Assembly (NCBI GenBank): GCA_037953625.1
Contig: CM075656.1
Coordinates: 75,597,001 to 75,661,000 of the forward strand
Origin: Crotalaria pallida
Taxonomy: Eukaryota > Streptophyta > Magnoliopsida > Fabales > Fabaceae
Length of the DNA: 64,000 bases
Reading direction: 5' to 3'
Shown here: positions 21,877-33,986 of the stretch, in pieces
Numbering within the stretch: the stretch's first letter is position 1
Layout: each line of letters starts with the position of its first letter
The notes under the pieces: generated by a model
The model's input: only the letters and a program-made list of their open reading frames with translations
Told to the model about the DNA's origin: nothing
Database searches by the model: none
Position numbers and translations under genes: made by a program

Positions 21877-23055
21877 ATGGCATCCAATTTTCCCGAAGAA
21901 TTGTTGTCGGAAATCCAGTTGAGGTTGCCTGTGAAGTCCCTCCTTCGTTTCATGTGTGTGAAAAAGTCATGGGCCTCTCTCGTTTCCGATCCAAACTTTG
22001 CTAAACTGCATTTTGACCGTACAGCACCCCATGATCATGAACTCCTTCTGGACGTGCTCCTGAGAGAATCCTGTGTCAAATTGCTCGACTTAGAGGGATC
22101 ACTAGAGGAACATTCCATGGACTTGGTTTTTCCAATTTTGTGGTCACCAATTTGTGATGATGAGTTTAATATTGATATTATAGGTGTTCGCAGAGGCTTT
22201 ATCCTTTTCGCGTACTTCATCCCCCCGTTGACAATATATTAGACTCCTTTCGCTTTCTTTGTGAGTAACCCTGCTACAGGTGAAGACAGAACAATTTCAT
22301 TTTCTCCATCATTTTCTCCAGCTTTGTCTGACATTCTTGGATCTGACGAATATCATTGTAATATTCGTTATAGTTTTGAGTATGATGCACTTAGAGATGA
22401 TTACTATATAGTTGTAGCTGTGAGTGAGGTTTACCGGGGATTTTTCAACGAATTCTTCCGTCTAAACTCCGTTGTGTTCTTCTCCATGAGAACCAATTCG
22501 TGGACACAAGTTGACATTCCAGGCCTTCCTTATGAGAGACAAAGTGAATCACCATGCGTTTCATTTGTTAATGGGGCTGTGCATTGGTTGAATGTCACTG
22601 AATATGTCGTGTCCGTTGGAATTATTGCCTTCGATTTCATTGAAGGAAATGTATCCAAGATACCTCTGCCACATGATGGTTTTTACACTGATGGCTATGA
22701 TATAGAGTTAAGATTGGAGGTAATTGGAGGTTGTGTTTGCCTGTTATATGGTTCTCGTACGCAGCCGGGGTTTGATGAATTGTGGATGTTGAAAGAGTGT
22801 GAAGGGAAGTCATCTTGGACTAAGTTCAATTATATGGCTGCCTATGCCGTTCCTCCATGCTGCTTCACACCGATATACTTCACAAAAGGTGGAGAAATTG
22901 TTGGATTAGATGGTACAGATTTGTCTATTGTGAAACTTAATGACAAAGGAGAGGTGCTATGTTGTGATGATAGTTTGGCTTTTAGGCAGCAGCCGGGTAC
23001 TTCCATGTATACAAGAAGTCTACTCTCACTCCCTAGCGACTCTCTGCAACCATAG
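21877..23055 (+). pseudogene. F-box/FBA gene with one nonsense codon (unit D)
   Basis: Full-length 392-codon relative of gene B with the F-box core 'RLPVKSLLRF' and the complete FBA region. It is interrupted only by TAG at 22240-22242, where B, C and E have TGG (tryptophan in 'YWTPSAFF'). The frame resumes in register at 22243, so this is a single G-to-A change. The leader exon and splice donor upstream are also missing. Translation would give a 121-residue protein containing the F-box alone. The 3' UTR and flank are almost identical to those of unit B, so the lesion is young. Confidence 0.92.
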
Positions 23056-23976
23056 TAAGATAACAAACAATTAGGGTATGTAACTTTCCCTATTTGAGAA
23101 CGTTATTACTATTAATTATCCTTGCTTTATAATAGAGTAAAAAGTAATATTCGTGATGCCAGGTTAATGCTATCTGCTAAATTATTTGCTGCAACTTAGA
23201 CATACACTCACATTTGTACTGCATGTTCCCCCCTCATCAACTTGCAGTATATGTCTTTGGAAAGTTGTTTACTGTTTTAGATATTCCTTTTAAAAGAGAC
23301 TTGAATATAAGAAGAATACCATAAAGTGAAGAATACCATATATACTTTAACTATTATATATGCTTTGGTTAATTAACTTACACTTTTTTTTGCAGTATTT
23401 CAAGTATACTGCATATATGAGAAGAATGCCATAATATCATGTATCTGAACTGAAGTTGTTTTTTTTCCTTGATTTTATGTAGCCAGGCAAGGAAAGGCCA
23501 GCTTGTTAGCTTGTGGCATGTAATGTTCGTTGCAGATAAAGTATTTCTTCCCTAGAGTTTTGTTGTGAATTTTTTCATATTATATTAAATTGTGAAGAAT
23601 GGTCTTGGACAAAGTAGAATGAAGGAACAGTCAGGGAATTAATACAGACAATCTGTTTGTAAGAGTATTTGGTTTGATTTTTTAAATTGTTGTCTTCTAT
23701 ATATCAACTGGTTGCTATTTCTCAAGGCGTTGAGATCATGATGACTCGTGTTTGCATAACGATGCTTACTAACCTTTGCCATGTATCCTAATAGTTATAT
23801 TTGGGAGGTATGTTTACAAATTATTGTGTAGCGGGGAAGAGTATGAGGGTATCACTTGAATTTTTAGTGGAAAATCCTAAACCTGATGAGAGTGAAGTAG
23901 AATAACTTGCCTTCTAGGGTCTTGGTGGACAGATTTAAAAACTCAGCAGCTCGAACTGAATCTACTTGCAACACCT
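23056..23976 (+). other. 3' UTR and flank of unit D
   Basis: Nearly identical to 10882-11802, including the probable 3' UTR intron boundaries. No separate gene. Confidence 0.6.
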
Positions 23977-25656
23977 TCTTCTTCTTCTTCTTCTAAATCA
24001 ATAGCTTCTAAACCATCTTGTTGCGTACAGAATGGTGGGTTTTCAGACTCATTGAACGATCCCATAGGTGTTGCCGGATCTTTGTCCAAGGATTGCATTC
24101 CACCACTATTTGTGACAGGTATGGTTGTTGTATTTGGAGGATGCATTGGATATTAGTAAGGGAAGAAGTGGTGATTTGGAGTAGATGAGTTCATTTGTGT
24201 ATTTGGGTAAAATGGATTGAATGAGTTTTGTGGAGCAATTTGTGGATTTGGGTAAAAAGGTGTGTGAGAACTTTGAGGATGTGGGTAAAAAAGTGCATAT
24301 CCACTTTGAGAATTTGGTATGTGATGAGGATTTTGAGAGTTACATGGATTTTGAGAGTTAGAAGCATGAGACACACTTGATAATAATTTTCTAAGAGTTT
24401 CTAATTCAACTTGAGCAGGATCCATGAAAATAAATTTATGGACTTGAAAAAATTGAATGTCATTGAGATGAGAAGAAGAAAAATTATAAAGAGATTATAG
24501 TGTATGAAATAGATTGAAATAAGAACTAATTGAATGAAGGTATTGTGTGAATTGAACTTCAAAATTACTCATGCATATATAGTAAAATTTGTTAACAGCT
24601 AGTTATATTACCGTTGCTGCAATTGCAACGGTAATAATCTGAAGACTCATTGCTCTTGTATACACATAGCAACGGTAATAATTTCATAACCAATGGTCTC
24701 ATACTCTCATTTGTTGAGTACTCCCTACTTCTCTATTATACACACACAACACTCCCTACTTTTCTACTATACACACAAAAACACTCCCTCCTCTGCCAAC
24801 AAAAGACCAAAACCCGATTAGCTCTCACTCTCCCTTCCACCTTGCCTCACTCTCCCTCCGATCTGCTCACTTCCCTCCCACCCTCCGCCGTCCCTCCCTC
24901 GCGATCTTCTCACCCTCCGCCGATCTCCCTTCTCAGTCTCCGATCGCAGTCGCGATCTCAGTCTCTCACTCCACGATCTCAGCTCGCGATCTCAGACTCT
25001 CCCTCCACGATCTCAGTTCGCGATCTCCGTCTCTCCCTCCACGATCTCAGTCTCTAATCTCACTCTCAGCTCCAATTGATCTCCGTTTCACAACTCTCCG
25101 ATGGCTCTCCGATCCATGAATCTACTTCAACTCACGCGATCTCTCTCCAATTCACTCTCTCCGCCATGGATCTCGACATGCAGATGTCGATCTCTCTCCA
25201 CCGCCACTGATAGGTTCTTCGTTCCCTTTTTTTTCTTTCTTATATTTTTTTCTGATTTGTTTCGTTTTTTTTTCTTTTTCTTTCTGCAATTTCCTATATT
25301 TTTTTATTTTATGTAATTTCTTTGCTTTATTTTCTTTTTCAGTGATGATTTTTATTGTAATTTTTTTTATTGTAAATTTGTATCTTGTTGTTGTGGATGA
25401 ACAACTGGATGTTGATGATGAATTCGGTGGGTATTGCTGTTGTTGTTGAAATTGTCGTTGCATTCTCCCTCCTTTTTCCAATTACTTTATTCGTTTCTCT
25501 CTCCTTCACCTCTCCCTTTTCTGACACAAAGCAACACAAAGCAGTGTCCCAATTTATGGACACTAGCTAATTTGGGACGAAAACTAGGTGCTCCACACCG
25601 GTATCCCTAATTAGTGGTTGTCCCTAAAATTTTATGGACATACCGGTGTGAATGCT
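23977..25656 (-). mobile_element. 1.68-kb insertion carrying an ORF1-like fragment (copy in unit D)
   Basis: Second copy of the insertion at 11803-13460, in the same place in the unit, so it was duplicated with the unit. It keeps about 25 bp more at the broken end (a CTT run and 'taaatcaatagc'), and its subterminal palindrome lies at 25594-25650. The plus-strand C/T-rich stretch at about 24780-25200 reads open by chance because of its composition. Confidence 0.5.
24153..24425 (-). pseudogene. N-terminal fragment of a transposon ORF (copy in unit D)
   Basis: Same 90-aa frame as at 11955-12227 with one change (A to L in 'SGYALFYPH'). The in-frame TAA after HHFFPY is also present here, so the nonsense mutation predates the duplication of units B and D. 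The continuing frame 23943-24146 ends in a glutamate-rich stretch at the broken edge of the insertion. Confidence 0.45.
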
Positions 25657-27923
25657 CTAAGAGCTACTTAGCTCAAAATGATGAAAAAACAAAAGGTTTA
25701 TATATGTATATGAGCTGATAATATTATTATTGTGGGTGAAAGAATGAAAGCATTCAAACCCTTTGACCAGACCGTGCTTGTATAATGGGTTTAATTTGGA
25801 AAATTTGGCTCTACAAAGTTTTTCGTATTTATCTTCATTGCTAATTTGGTTGATATATAAATGGTAAAAACAAATAAATGATGCAGATTTATTTAGGATT
25901 TAGCAAGTTTGTCTTGTTAGCATTACAAAAGTGAAGGGTTTCCCTTTCTTACTTAGGTGGTCTTAATTGTTGAAATGTCCTTCCATTTTGGTCTGAATTT
26001 CAATTTAGGATACTGTTTTTATGGCAACACATACATCTCGTTGGTCCTGATCATTTGTCCAGGATTCTTGCATTCAAATACTCCGTATATTTTTCTATCA
26101 AGAACTAATTGTTTTCTTTATGGAATTTAAATAAACAAATTTGAAAGTGTAAGTTTTTATAGTAGGAAATTAAATTGTATTCTTAGTTAATAAAAATGAT
26201 GTTTTAACTTTTTAATATTCACTCTGGTCCTATATGTAAGACTTTTTGAGATTTTTCACTTTCATCAAATAAGATAGTTAAATTTGTCAGTGACATTGTA
26301 AATTTGAAAATTATGATACTTTTTCAAAACTACCCTTATCATTATTATTGGGATTTTAAAAGTGTTAGAGTTTATAGAAGTGTTTGTGTAAAGAAGTACA
26401 ATTAAATACAATTGGAAAATTGAAATATTGTGTTATATAAATAAAATCAAAATAAAAACCCCATAATGATTTTATATATGGGACGACAGAATAGAATATA
26501 ACTTTATCTTTTATAATGGTTTATCCTATATATAACTAGCGTGTCGACAACCACTCCCGTGCCTGTCGACCCGCATTCTTATTGTCGTGTTTTTGTTGTA
26601 AACAGTGAGTAATAAAATGATATATTGCTTAATCAGTATGAATAAAAAAAATTTTATTTCTGTTTTTTTTATTCAAAGTGCGCTATAAGGAGTGTAAAGA
26701 GAAATATGTTTGAAACTTTAGACAATAGCTTTTTTTTATTCATACTTTTGACCATGCTCATAGTGCAATACTTGAATAGGCTCATTATTCTTTGATAAGA
26801 TGATTGACTTAAGAAAGATACAATATTCATATCAAATTTAAGACAAAAGAAAATAAAAATTAAATGAACTAAATTAACAATGTTTATTATTTACCAAGTT
26901 GAAAGAATGTCCACGTAGCAATTTAGACTTCAATATTAGTGATAATTTCATCATTAAAAATATAACATAAAGGTCGAAGGAATTAAAATTTAAGTTCATG
27001 AACAACACTGTCCAAAATTCATTATCCCTTTTCTACAAAATTATATGCCCGACAGGTTCCATTTTTTTCTATTCATCAAGAAAAAAACACAGAAACTGGA
27101 TTTAATTTAATAACAACAAAATAACAGTTTATCTCAATAATTGTGAGTTTTAAGGAAGAAAAGAATGAAAGGCACACCAAATTTAAAATTAATAATGTTA
27201 GAATGTGGTACCATAAACAACATTTTTAATCTCTAAAATAAGACTTCACTTTTAATGTAGTTAACATCATGCACATAGTTGACAGTTACATATATTATGT
27301 TTTCCATACTTAGTAAGTTAGAAGATGACACTAAATATAGAAGATGCATGGCACGACAGTTATGTAAGGGACGACTATTTTTTTAAAGTTAGTGAAACTT
27401 AGATAAATGAGAGGGGTATTTTGAGCATAAGCTAATTTATGCAAAAAAAAAATAGTTAAAATATTTTTTTTTATGATAGTAATAGATTACCACCACACCA
27501 AAAAACCAAAAAAAGTAATAGAGATTACCACCTTAATAAAATTTTCACACAAATTTACACATTTTCTTTACAGCTACAGTCTCAACAAAAATTGTAACAA
27601 AAAAGTTCTAAAAAATAGAAAAACATTAAAAAGTTAAAAGTAAAAGCTGTCTCAAAAAAGACATCAATGAACACTATCAAATTAATTGCCGTAGTATCTC
27701 ATAAGTCTGGATACATATACCCTCTTTAATGCTTAGAAAGTGAATAATTTTTTTCTTCTTACAGGTCAACAGTGGAAGAAGAGATCCTTAGATCACTTAT
27801 TGCTACTAATTTCAAAGACAAAAATTGTGTTTTCTTGAAGATGTACATTGACTTAGTAATTAACTATATGGCATAAAGAGAAATTAACAATAAATTCAAA
27901 TGCCATAGTTATTACAGATATTA
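25657..27923 (+). repeat. Unit D downstream flank, undeleted
   Basis: Reference version of the flank: it contains the 1143 bp (about 26569-27711) missing from unit B. It has the decayed Stowaway-like segment near 26220-26490 and the empty site of the foldback MITE at 26450. No gene. Confidence 0.65.
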
Positions 27924-28197
27924 CTCCCTCCAGTCCTATTTATAAGTCACATTCTAGAAGGATTCTTTGGTCCTATTTATAAGTCACTTTGTATTTTCTA
28001 GGAGACATTTATTGTTATTTTCTCTTATTTGCCTTTTGCTCATTAATGTGAAGTAATACATTGTGAAATTCCCAATGCAAGTTAAGAGGGTAAGATTGTA
28101 ATGTTGAAATATTTTTTTAAAGTTTCAAGAAACCTAACTACCCTCCTTGGTCTGTGAGATATGGTTAAGTATGCCCTATAAATAGGACCAGAGGGAG
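27924..28197. mobile_element. Stowaway-type MITE (copy in unit D)
   Basis: 274 bp, same ends and TA flanks as the copy at 14584 and in the corresponding position, so it was inserted before units B and D separated. Confidence 0.88.
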
Positions 28198-29188
28198 TAA
28201 CATTAATTACATAATGGAACGATAACCATAGTTATTTCAAAAATCACATACCACACAACACATTTGTGTCAAAAATTTGGATGATAAGGAATAGCTGCAC
28301 CCTATTTTATGAACTTCTTTTTGGGTTTCAGTAATAAGAGAAATATGCCTTGAAAAAGGTGGAGGTTGACTCATTTAGAAAAAGAAAATGGTGATCTTGA
28401 AAACGACAAACAAAAAATGGGAGAAAGAATCAATTTATTTTGGAAAATGTTCAGTTATGTATCAATTATTTAGAGAAATGATGCATTCATCCTTATTTAG
28501 AGTGATGACTTATAAGTCTAAAAATTAGAGAAAATTGTGATCATCATAGTAAATATTCATAGTGACATACACACCTATCTAGTCTTAGGAATTCCACCCG
28601 TTTTTCTTATTTTGCATTCCGTCCGGTCTTATTTGTAAGATCATTTTAAGAAAAAAAATTAAGCCTTATTTATAAGATCATTTTTCAATTTCCAATAACA
28701 TTTAATTACTTCTTTCCAAAAACATTCCTATTAAATCAATACTTTTTAGTTTTAGAATCGCAATAACAATTATATATAAGAGTAGTTTTAAAAAAGTATA
28801 TTACATGTTGACATTTTCAACACCATTAATTAACAACTTTAATTTATTTTCTTGGTGAACGTGGATTTTTTCAAAAGAATGTTACATATAAGACATGATG
28901 AAGTATTTTATTTTGTATTTTATGTTGCACTAACACTCCTTATGACCAAAATTTCAATTAAAATCAATGATTTTTTATTCTTCTTTTCATTCTCGATTCT
29001 CCTGTCACTTCTTCAATCATATGTTACAAATTTTCGTTAGTTTGTCCTCGTTCGGTAATGAGACATGATATTGATATGTTATAAAATTTACAAAATTCAT
29101 AAAGATAAAATAAAAATGGAAGTTGGTTGTATATGGTTTGTATAAGGGGAAATTCATTTAGTATACCTTTTTTTTTGTCATGTATACC

Positions 29189-29219
<31 letters not shown>

Positions 29220-29634
29220 GAAGTAGTGTATTTCGTAACAAAAAATTATTATTCGAGCTTACGAACTGAACAATTTCGAATTTACGAATTAAACAGTTGG
29301 CGAATTCAAATCGAATCAAATGTGAACCTAAAAAATAGATCGATATAAAGCTCGACTCGAACTAGATTCAAACTATTTCTTAACGAACCGAACATAGCTG
29401 AACCAATTTCAATTCAATATATTTCATTTTCGGTCCTACTATCTAGTATGTAAGGAAAATTATCGTTGATGCTTTTTCCATACCTTTTATTCGTTAACTT
29501 TATTTTTTTCTAAAAAAAAATTTTCATAGTGTAAATATACAATACAAATATACACTTTCTTAGTTCTTAAGAAAATAAAAATAAGTAAAATTAGCAAACA
29601 AAATGTAGCAAGAAAAGCATTATTTACCCCAAAT
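28198..29634 (+). repeat. Flank between units D and E
   Basis: Shared unit sequence with an (ATT)n run at about 29192-29219 and the 'cgaaccgaac' type motifs near 29380. The short reading frames here are by-products of AT-rich DNA. Confidence 0.6.
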
Positions 29635-29643
29635 TATAAATAG
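29635..29643 (+). promoter_or_regulatory. TATA box of F-box gene E
   Basis: TATAAATAG, followed by a leader exon rich in A/G and then C/T, ending at the donor TTTG|GTATGA (GT at 29894). Confidence 0.6.
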
Positions 29644-30000
29644 TTGTTAGAAATTAGAAATGGTATCCGAAAATTGACAAAGAAAAAAATCTTCGGGCTG
29701 GATCAACCTAACATCAGAGCCCAACCACCAAAGCCTTTTATCCAATCCAAAACTCTTAGTTCAAATTCTAGAAAAATAAAAAAAAAAGAAAAAGAAAAAG
29801 AAAAAGTAAAACTCTCTCTTGCACCTGCTGCAAGCACCAGAGTAGCAGAGTCTACCATTCTCCGTTTCTCTTCTTCTTCCTATCCTGCTTTTGGTATGAT
29901 TTATTATTTTTTATTTACATACATTCATACATATATGCTCCTAGTTTGCTACAAAATTAATCGCTTATCGAAAATGATTTAAATTCGTTAGACTGTGATT

Positions 30001-30207
30001 TTTTTTGTCCAAATTCCTTGCGGAACCACCGGTATCCCGAAGAGCACCTTAATATAAGGGAGCCCTTAAAACTAATCCGGAGCGAGCTGCGTGCTGACTC
30101 TCCCAGCGGGATGTTTTTAGTGGGAATCGAACCCGGGCTATTAGCACCCTTGTCCATTCTCAGGATTTCAGTTGGGGCCTTACACCAACTGAGCCAAACC
30201 CCGTTGG
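30001..30207 (-). mobile_element. tRNA-derived SINE in the 5' UTR intron of gene E
   Basis: Same insertion as at 9191: A-box-like and B-box motifs on the minus strand, an A-tail (T-run at 30000-30006), and the TCGTTAGACTGTG duplication on both sides. Its head is a few bases longer (CCCCGTTGGT) than in unit B. It lies inside the intron 29894-30507. Confidence 0.9.
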
Positions 30208-30514
30208 TCGTTAGACTGTGATTTTTAATTCCATGAATTTTGTTTTAATTCCATGATTTTTAATTCCATTAATCAATTGAAATAGTTTCTAGTAATTGAA
30301 TGTTATCTTGCAGTTTTCTCCGTCAAATCATGTTTTAGGCTTTTAGGTTTAGCTATATATTCATTTAAAATGTGTTTTAATTGATTGTGATTATCATATT
30401 TCTAAGTTGTTTTCATTGCTTCATTCCATGCCTAACCACTGTTATGTGCTTTTGCTGAATTTTTCTGAATTTCTTTTTAAATTTTTTTTTTAATATCTGA
30501 ATTTCAGATACATC

Positions 30515-31693
30515 ATGGCATCCAATTTTCCCGAAGAATTGTTGTCGGAAATCCAGTTGAGGTTGTCTGTGAAGTCCCTCCTTCGTTTCATGTGTGTGAA
30601 AAAGTCATGGGCCTCTCTCGTTTCCGATCCAAACTTTGCTAAACTGCATTTTGACCGTACATCACCGCATGATCATGAACTCCTTCTGGACGTGCTCCCG
30701 AGAGAATCCTGTGTCAAATTGCTCGACTTGGAGGGATCACTAGAGGAACATTCCATGGACTTGGTTTTTCCAATTTTGTGGTCACCAATTTTTGATGATG
30801 AGTTTAATATTGATATTATAGGTGTTCGCAGAGGATTTATCCTTTTCGCGCACTACACCCCCCCAGTGACAAGATATTGGACTCCTTCCGCTTTCTTTGT
30901 GAGTAACCCTGCTACCGGTGTCAACAGAACAATTTCATTTTATCCATCATTTTCTCCAGCTTTGTCTGGCATTGTTGGATCTGACGAATATCATTATAAT
31001 ATTCGTTATAGTTTTGAGTATGATGCACTTAGAGATGATTACTATATAGTTATAGCTATGAGTGAGGTTTGTCGGGGATTTTTCAACGAATTCTTCTGTT
31101 TAAACTCCGTTGTGTTCTTCTCCATGAGAACCAATTCATGGACACAAGTTGGCATTCCAGGAATTCCTTGTGAGAGACGAAGTGAATCACCATGCATTTC
31201 ATTTGTTAATGGGGCTATGCATTGGTTGAATGTCACTGAATATGCCGTGTACGTTGGAATTATTGCCTTCGATTTCATTGAAGGAAATATATCCAACATA
31301 CCTCTGCCACATGATGGTTTTTACACTGATGGCTACGATACAAAGTTAAGATTGGAGGTAATTGGAGGCTGTGTTTGCCTGTCATATGGTTCTCGTGTGC
31401 AGCCGGGGTTTGCTGAATTGTGGATGTTGAAAGAGTGTGAAGGGAAGTCATCTTGGACTAAGTTCAATTATATGGCTGCCTGTGCCGTTCCTCGATGCTG
31501 CTTCACACCGATATACTTCACGAAAGGTGGAGAAATTGTTGGATTAGATGGCAAAGATTTGTCAATTGTGAAACTTAATGACAAAGGAGAGGTGCTATGT
31601 TGTGATGATAGTTTGGTTTTTAGGCAGCAGCTGGGTACTTACATGTATACAAGAAGTCTACTCTCACTTCCTAGCGACTCTCTGCAACCATAG
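30515..31693 (+). CDS. F-box protein with FBA domain (unit E, intact)
   Basis: Predicted 392-aa SCF substrate receptor, similar along its whole length to gene B. The F-box is at residues 4-45 and the FBA region at about 100-370. The F-box core reads 'RLSVKSLLRF': residue 18 is serine where B, D and most F-boxes have proline, a position that normally helps shape the SKP1-binding helices, so binding may be weakened. Many other changes lie in the FBA half (for example 'IFDDEF', 'VNRTISFYPS', 'GIPGIPCERRS', 'KLRLEVIGG'), as expected for a diverging target-binding surface. The ATG follows a splice acceptor ending at 30507 that closes a SINE-bearing 5' UTR intron. A probable 3' UTR intron starts at the GTATGT-like site just after the stop. 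The substrate is unknown. Confidence 0.92.
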   Translation: MASNFPEELLSEIQLRLSVKSLLRFMCVKKSWASLVSDPNFAKLHFDRTSPHDHELLLDVLPRESCVKLLDLEGSLEEHSMDLVFPILWSPIFDDEFNIDIIGVRRGFILFAHYTPPVTRYWTPSAFFVSNPATGVNRTISFYPSFSPALSGIVGSDEYHYNIRYSFEYDALRDDYYIVIAMSEVCRGFFNEFFCLNSVVFFSMRTNSWTQVGIPGIPCERRSESPCISFVNGAMHWLNVTEYAVYVGIIAFDFIEGNISNIPLPHDGFYTDGYDTKLRLEVIGGCVCLSYGSRVQPGFAELWMLKECEGKSSWTKFNYMAACAVPRCCFTPIYFTKGGEIVGLDGKDLSIVKLNDKGEVLCCDDSLVFRQQLGTYMYTRSLLSLPSDSLQP

Positions 31694-32690
31694 GAAGATA
31701 ACAAACAATTAGGTTATGTAACTTTCCCTATTTGAGAATGTTATTACTATTAATTATCCTTGCTTTATAATAGGGTAAAAAGTAATATTCATTATGTCAG
31801 GTTAATGCTATCTGCTAAATTATTTGCTGCAACTTAGACATACACTCACATTTGTACTGCATGTCCCCCCCCCCCCCCCCCCCCATCAACTTGCATATAT
31901 GTCTTTGGAAAGTTGTTCATTGTTTTAGATATTCCTTTTAAAAGAGACATGAATATGAGAAGATCAAATACCATAAAGTGAAGAATACCATATATACTTT
32001 AACTATTATATATTCTTTGGTTAATTAACTTATACTTTTTTTGCAGTATTTCAAGTATACTGCATATATGAGAAGAATGCCATAATATCATGTATCTGAA
32101 CTGAAGTTGTTTTTTTCCCCTGATTGTATGTAGCCAGGCAAGGAAAGGCTAGCTTGTTAGCTTGTGGCATGTAATGTTCGTTGCAGATAAAGTATTTCTT
32201 CCCTAGAGTTTTGTTGTGAATTTTTTCGTATTATAAATTATGAAGAATGGTCTTGAACAAAGTAGAATGAAGAAACAGTCAGGGAATTAATACAAACAAT
32301 CTGTCTGTAAGAGTATTTGGTTTGATTTTTTAAATTGTTGTCTTCTATATATCAACTGGTAGCTATTTCTCAAGGCGTTGAGATCATGATGAATCGTGTT
32401 TGCATAACGATGCTTACTAACCTTTGCTACTGTATCCTAATAGTTATATTTTGTGAGGTATGTTTACAAATTATTGTGTAGCGGGGAAGAGTATGAGGGT
32501 ATCACTTGAATTTTTAGTGGAAAATCCTAAACCTGATGAGAGTGAAGTAGAATAACTTGCCTTCTAGGGTCTTGGTGGACATAGATTTATAAACTCAGCA
32601 GCTCTGACCAAATCTACTTGCAAAACCTCTAGGATCTACTTAACTCAAAATGATGAAAAAACAAAAGGTTTATATATATATATATATATA
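31694..32690 (+). other. 3' UTR and flank of gene E
   Basis: Homologous to 10882-11802. A run of 20 C residues at 31865-31884 replaces the six-C run of units B and D. A (TA)n run lies at about 32671-32690, next to the MITE that follows. Confidence 0.6.
31865..31884 (+). repeat. C20 homopolymer
   Basis: Twenty consecutive C residues after 'gcatgt', inside the probable 3' UTR intron. The other units have five or six. Confidence 0.9.
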
Positions 32691-33219
32691 TGCTTATTTA
32701 TGTTTTTAGTCCCTGAAAGTTAGGGGTGTTTTGGTTTTAGTCCCTAGAAATTTTTTTGACCTTGACTCATCCTTAATTGTTTTGAAAATTTGGTTTTAGT
32801 CTCTGCTATTAAGAAAAATCTGTTAAATGTTTATGTGACTAACGAAATGACACATCACCAGACACATATGCAAGTATTGTAGGCTAGCGGTAGAGTGACA
32901 TGGATGATCTGGACCTGCAAGAGCAAAAGGGCCAAAGCTCAACCCAAATGTGTTTGTGGAATAGGTTTTGGCCCTTTTGCTATAGCTGGCCTCGATCATT
33001 CTCGTCATTCTATTGGTGACAAACAATACTTGCACACATGTCACATGTTTGCTGGCGTGGCATTCTGCTAGTCACATCAACTGTTAACGCATTTTTCCTA
33101 AACTGCATAGACTAAAACTAAATTTTCAAAACAATTAAGGATAAGTCATGGTCAAAAAAACTTACAGAGACCAAAACCAAAAACGCTCAACTTTCGGGGA
33201 CTAAAGACATAAATAAGCC
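32691..33219. mobile_element. MITE with 9-bp target duplication (MULE-like), full copy in unit E
   Basis: Same family and position as 6049 and 41167, but with a complete right inverted repeat ('ttttcaaaacaattaagg' is present), so it represents the longer ancestral form. The left end borders a (TA)n expansion that obscures the duplication. The right flank is ATATGTATA. Confidence 0.82.
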
Positions 33220-33986
33220 ATATGTATATATGAGCTGATAATATTATTATTGTGGGTGAAAGAATGAAAGCATTCAAACCCTTTGACCAGACCGTGCTTG
33301 TATAATGGGTTAAATTTGGAAAATTTGGCTCTACAAATTAAAGTTTTTCGTATTTATCTTCATTGCTAATAATTTGGTTGATATATAAATGGTAAAAACA
33401 AATAAATGATGCAGATTTATTTAGGATTTAGCAAGTTTGTCTTGTTAGCATTACAAAAGTGAAGGGTTTCCCTTTCTTACTTAGGTGGTCTTAATTGCTG
33501 AAATGTCTTTCCATTTTGGTCTGAATTTCAATTTACGATACTGTTTTTATGGCAACACATACATCTCGTTGGTCCTGATCATTTGTCCAGGATTCTTGCA
33601 TTCAAATACTCGGTATATTTTTCTGTCAAGAACTAATTGTTTTCTTTATGGAATTTAAATAAACAAATTTGAAAGTGTAAGTTTTTATAGTAGGAAATTA
33701 AATCGTATTCTTAGTTAATAAAAATGATGTTTTAACTTTTTAATATTCACTCTGATCCTATATGTAAGACTTTTTGAGATTTTTCACTTTCATCAAATAA
33801 GATAGTTAAATTTGTTAGTGACATTGTAAATTTGAAAATTATCATACTTTTTCAAAACTACCCTTATCATTATTATTGAGATTTTAAAAAGTGTTGAGTT
33901 TATAGAAGTGTTTGTGTAAAGAAGTACAATTAAATACAATTGGAAAATTGAAATATTGTGTTATATAAATAAAATCAAAATAAAAA
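33220..33986 (+). repeat. Unit E flank before the foldback MITE
   Basis: Shared flank, including the decayed Stowaway-like segment from about 33753, into which the foldback MITE at 33987 was inserted. No gene. Confidence 0.6.
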
